From Oscheius onirici (Eukaryota > Nematoda > Chromadorea > Rhabditida > Rhabditidae): a stretch of DNA of 64,000 bases. Of this stretch, positions 61,701 through 64,000 are shown in pieces (positions within the stretch are counted from its first letter, which is position 1; each line of letters begins with the position of its first letter). The position numbers were made by a program, and so were the translations under genes. The notes under the pieces were generated by a model. That model was not told where the DNA came from, did no database searches, and worked only from the letters and a program-made list of their open reading frames with translations. The DNA lies in NCBI GenBank assembly GCA_932521025.1, contig OW051473.1, positions 5,766,001 to 5,830,000 of the forward strand, in the 5' to 3' direction.

Positions 61701-63644
61701 TCTGGCGCCATTTGCATCATGTCATCAATCCATTTCTCCGGATTCCGAGAGGCATATCGACGAATCGTCTGCGTCACCGTAATTTTATGGGTGCAAAGGT
61801 TCTGGAAAAGGACCGTTTTAAGCAATGTGGAGATAAGAATAACGAGGGAGCGATAGAAGGAAACGAACAATTGAAGATATTATTGCGGGGGTTAGGGAAA
61901 GGATGATATTTCGCAATTTTCTGTGAAAATTCCTTTTTTTCTTCATACTGAAAATAATAACTGGCGTAGACGGAAGCAGGTCAGATAAAAGCTTGCTTGT
62001 TCAGCAAAATTCAAAGAAAATAGGGAACGCAGCCTTGGTTTCATAACTGTCACAATATTTGTTAGCTGATAGGTGAAGATTAACCGAAAAATTACAATCT
62101 CTTGTCAATCGGGTAGCGGTATCTTAAAAGTTTTCAAGAATCTAAAGCGTTATGCCGGGGAATGCAATGGCAGAGAGTTTGTTTATTAAAAAATTACTGT
62201 CAAAAAGCTTGAAACCGGTATTTAAGTAACCAGGAAGCTGCCTTTCAAAAATTTTATTTGGGCAACGTTTCAAAGAAAGTCTTATCGGATGTTTCGTGGG
62301 GACCACATTAAACGATTATTAATAGTTCAGACCTCATCTGCCGTTATCGAGCCTCAAAGCTAGAGTGGATGGAATCACGAACGGTGTTCTCACTGCACGT
62401 ACAAGTCATAAAACTATTTTGGTTCCCCATGCTTTTTGTGTTCCTTTGTTCCTGCAGTGGTGTTTGTCAAGGCTCCAGCAGCAGCGTGTAGAGTGATAAG
62501 AGACACAATGGTCTTATCAAGGACTGGAGCCTCTTTGGTAGCTTGACTAGACGTATTGTAAGCGTCAGAGAACACGCGACCACGCAGAATTTGTACTTGG
62601 TAGGGTGGTGGTAGCCTGACGCTAGATCACCTCTCATGATGTTTGTTCTCACAGAGCTACCGTCATTGTGATGCTATGAACTCTGCTGATTCTTCATTCG
62701 TGATCTTTAGCACTGTTCTACATTGCGGTAGGCCGGTCTCAGGAGAAAAAGAGGTATCAATGACTAGGTCTTCAATCAGCAATAAAAAGAGTGAAACCTT
62801 TGATCAGAAAAAGGTTATGAATTCTCCGTGCTTCTGACGCATTTCACCTCATTATTGGTCTCTTCCTCTTTTGTCAGTCAAATGTTTTCGTGTTATCCGT
62901 TCCATCTCAAGGCGTGAAAAATCGCTGCGACATTTCCTCCGTGCGGCGCACGTGTATGGAGTTAGCCGTCGCGCCCATTTCGAAGATACTCCTTATCAGA
63001 ACTGTGGCGGTGGCGTAGGCGACGATAACCGCCGGTCGAACGACACAGAGAGCGAGAGGGGTATCCCCACTCGATCTTCGAGCCGAGAGCAGACGGTCAG
63101 AGTCCGACAGCCGTTGCGAAACCACATTTCGTCGCAACAACCACGCGGGTTTTTGGGAAGTATCGTGATTTTTTTCAACGAGTGCAAAAAGGGGTTGACA
63201 CATGGTTGTAAAAATGGAATATGTGCTGCAGTGCAATCGATCAAATCAAAACTCAATCATCCACATTTCGATATCGTTCCAGTATGACGTTCAGGCATTC
63301 GGCTATGACCAGTTGTAAGCATTATCAGTTTTGTTTTCTTCAAGGAGCCAACAGCACATCATTGCTCATAGACTGTTGGTCATTACGCAAAAATGAAATG
63401 TTCTGACGTTCAGTTTCCGTTTATAAGCAAAAGAAAAAAGACTGCACACCATTTCATGGGAGCTGTTCTTTCTAGAAACATGAAACATCACGCGAATACC
63501 TGTAGAACGTTCTCTAACGTTTATTATTGAAGCAACAACTTTATCCAAGTGTTTCTGTGGTAGTCTTCAAGGAAGGATTGCAATTCACAAGCTGGGCGGA
63601 AGTGTTATCGTGCAGATATGTCAAACTGAAGCGACATTTTCCGT
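58721..63644. other. 4.9-kb region without confirmed genes
   Basis: No family is recognised. A GC-rich block at 60430-60640 may be a promoter. Open frames at 61598-61870 (minus) and 62871-63287 (plus) have no recognised domain and overlap frames on the other strand. One two-exon candidate is listed at 60054-60413. Confidence 0.45.
60054..60413 (-). CDS. Unidentified small open frame, possibly two exons
   Basis: ATG at 60413 opens a frame (MIPEFPLPPNEADFYHSKLY...PMMAQTETIVNPI) followed by a good donor (ATTG|GTAAG) and an acceptor TTTTCAG before 60190. Spliced or unspliced it ends in a Ser/Thr/Lys-rich tail. In an alternative frame the second exon reads FDSSIEDGPNSLEIHIYKND and stops, which looks more coding-like, but then the first exon lacks an ATG. 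I recognise no family in either reading. Confidence 0.25.
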   Translation of the reverse strand: MIPEFPLPPNEADFYHSKLYNRPSLFGVFTRFQLPEPMMAQTETIVNPIGKIHFPTAASTAIFDQKNSTYFSFSDLTRPLKMAQIRSKFTSTKTTTTRTFNQSKLLSTLSSLTHSLALT

Positions 63645-64000
63645 TCACAGACGCTCCTTTATCCTTGATTTTTTTATTCCGAGTAAGGAATCATTCAAAA
63701 ACCACTCCTTTTTAAGGCTTGGATGAGCAATCAAACAGGAAATATACTCATTGTAGAAATTGAATAATTTCGGGCCAGTTTCTTGGAATTGTCCAACCTG
63801 CTGACGCTACTACGAAGCACGGCTAGACGTGAATATACTTACGTGTTCCACAGAGACAAAAATAACTGCCAGTTGATATAGTTGTGGAAGAACACGAGAA
63901 GAAATCGAGATGAACCCCAGCTTCAAGAAGCTCGGCAGTCTCATAAAAGCGAAGACGGAAGAGTTTTTCTCATCGTAGCTGCTTCGATTACTATCAATAC
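63645..64000 (-). CDS. Possible 3' exons of a gene cut by the window edge
   Basis: Two open exons are compatible in phase: 63843-64000 (ending FVSVEH before a strong GTAAGT donor) and 63645-63800 (starting QVGQFQETGPKLFNFYNEYI and ending KKSRIKERL before TGA). The 42-nt intron has the size typical here. Together they give about 103 open codons to the window end. I recognise no family, and the first exon is also partly open in another frame. Confidence 0.35.

Noticed and set aside
61598-61870. Minus-strand frame with TIRRYASRNPEKWIDDM, possible retroelement fragment
   Set aside because: It is vaguely reminiscent of integrase tails but has no catalytic motif and no flanking LTR or other element part.
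62871-63287. 138-codon plus-strand frame overlapping two minus-strand frames
   Set aside because: No domain, non-ATG start, and equal openness on the other strand fit GC-rich non-coding DNA.

Overview
The window reads as nuclear DNA of a compact-genome nematode. Protein-coding genes are split by very small introns, mostly 36-45 nt with GT...AG ends and short T-rich acceptors. Encoded families are typical animal ones, and a YGGYG-type secreted peptide, a ten-cysteine TIL protein and a divergent nematode-like globin fit a nematode. The moderate GC and tiny introns suggest a clade I (Trichuris-like) species, but that is inference; no species marker is present. Genes are single units on both strands. 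I see no operon spacing, tRNA, rRNA, CRISPR or prokaryotic feature.

Layout: 1-1014 holds the 3' end of SEC23 (+). 1.07-1.35 kb is a Gly/Tyr-rich secreted peptide (-). 2.06-4.20 kb is an SLC22-type transporter (-). 4.4-6.0 kb holds a 498-nt-arm inverted repeat, a diverged third copy and a miRNA-like hairpin. 6.98-11.30 kb is FBXO11/DRE-1 (-). 11.3-16.2 kb has no recognised gene. 16.18-17.59 kb is a mARC-type MOSC protein (-). 18.35-19.47 kb is a two-TIL-domain protein (+). 19.60-20.67 kb is a SPATA7-like protein (-). 21.03-22.57 and 26.88-28.57 kb are two purple acid phosphatase paralogues (-) separated by a calponin-type CH protein (23.09-23.68, -) and a GAB/SOC-1 adaptor (24.16-26.32, -). 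29.46-31.09 kb is L-threonine 3-dehydrogenase (+). 31.15-32.16 kb is an RMD/FAM82-type TPR protein (-), divergent from an ATF4-like bZIP gene with upstream ORFs (32.57-34.37, +). 34.69-37.75 kb is a neprilysin (-). 37.8-42.1 kb is mostly empty. 42.10-43.41 kb is CDC25 (-). 43.4-54.0 kb is a gene desert with a strongly over-represented TTCAAAT word. 54.04-55.60 kb is a globin with an inserted segment (+). 55.68-57.83 kb is a two-pore K+ channel (-). 58.32-58.72 kb is a probable TOM22-like gene (-). The rest is sparse, with a possible partial gene at the right edge (-).

Functionally this is a mixed neighbourhood: secretory-pathway coat (SEC23), ubiquitin ligase adaptor (FBXO11), receptor tyrosine kinase adaptor (GAB), cell cycle (CDC25), stress transcription (ATF4-like), membrane transport and excitability, and secreted enzymes or inhibitors. 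Nothing links the genes into one pathway. The most striking non-routine signals are the ATF4-style uORF leader, the TTCAAAT-rich desert, the perfect inverted repeat and the unusual globin. Exon structures were spliced by eye from homology and splice consensus, so exact junctions are less certain than gene identities.
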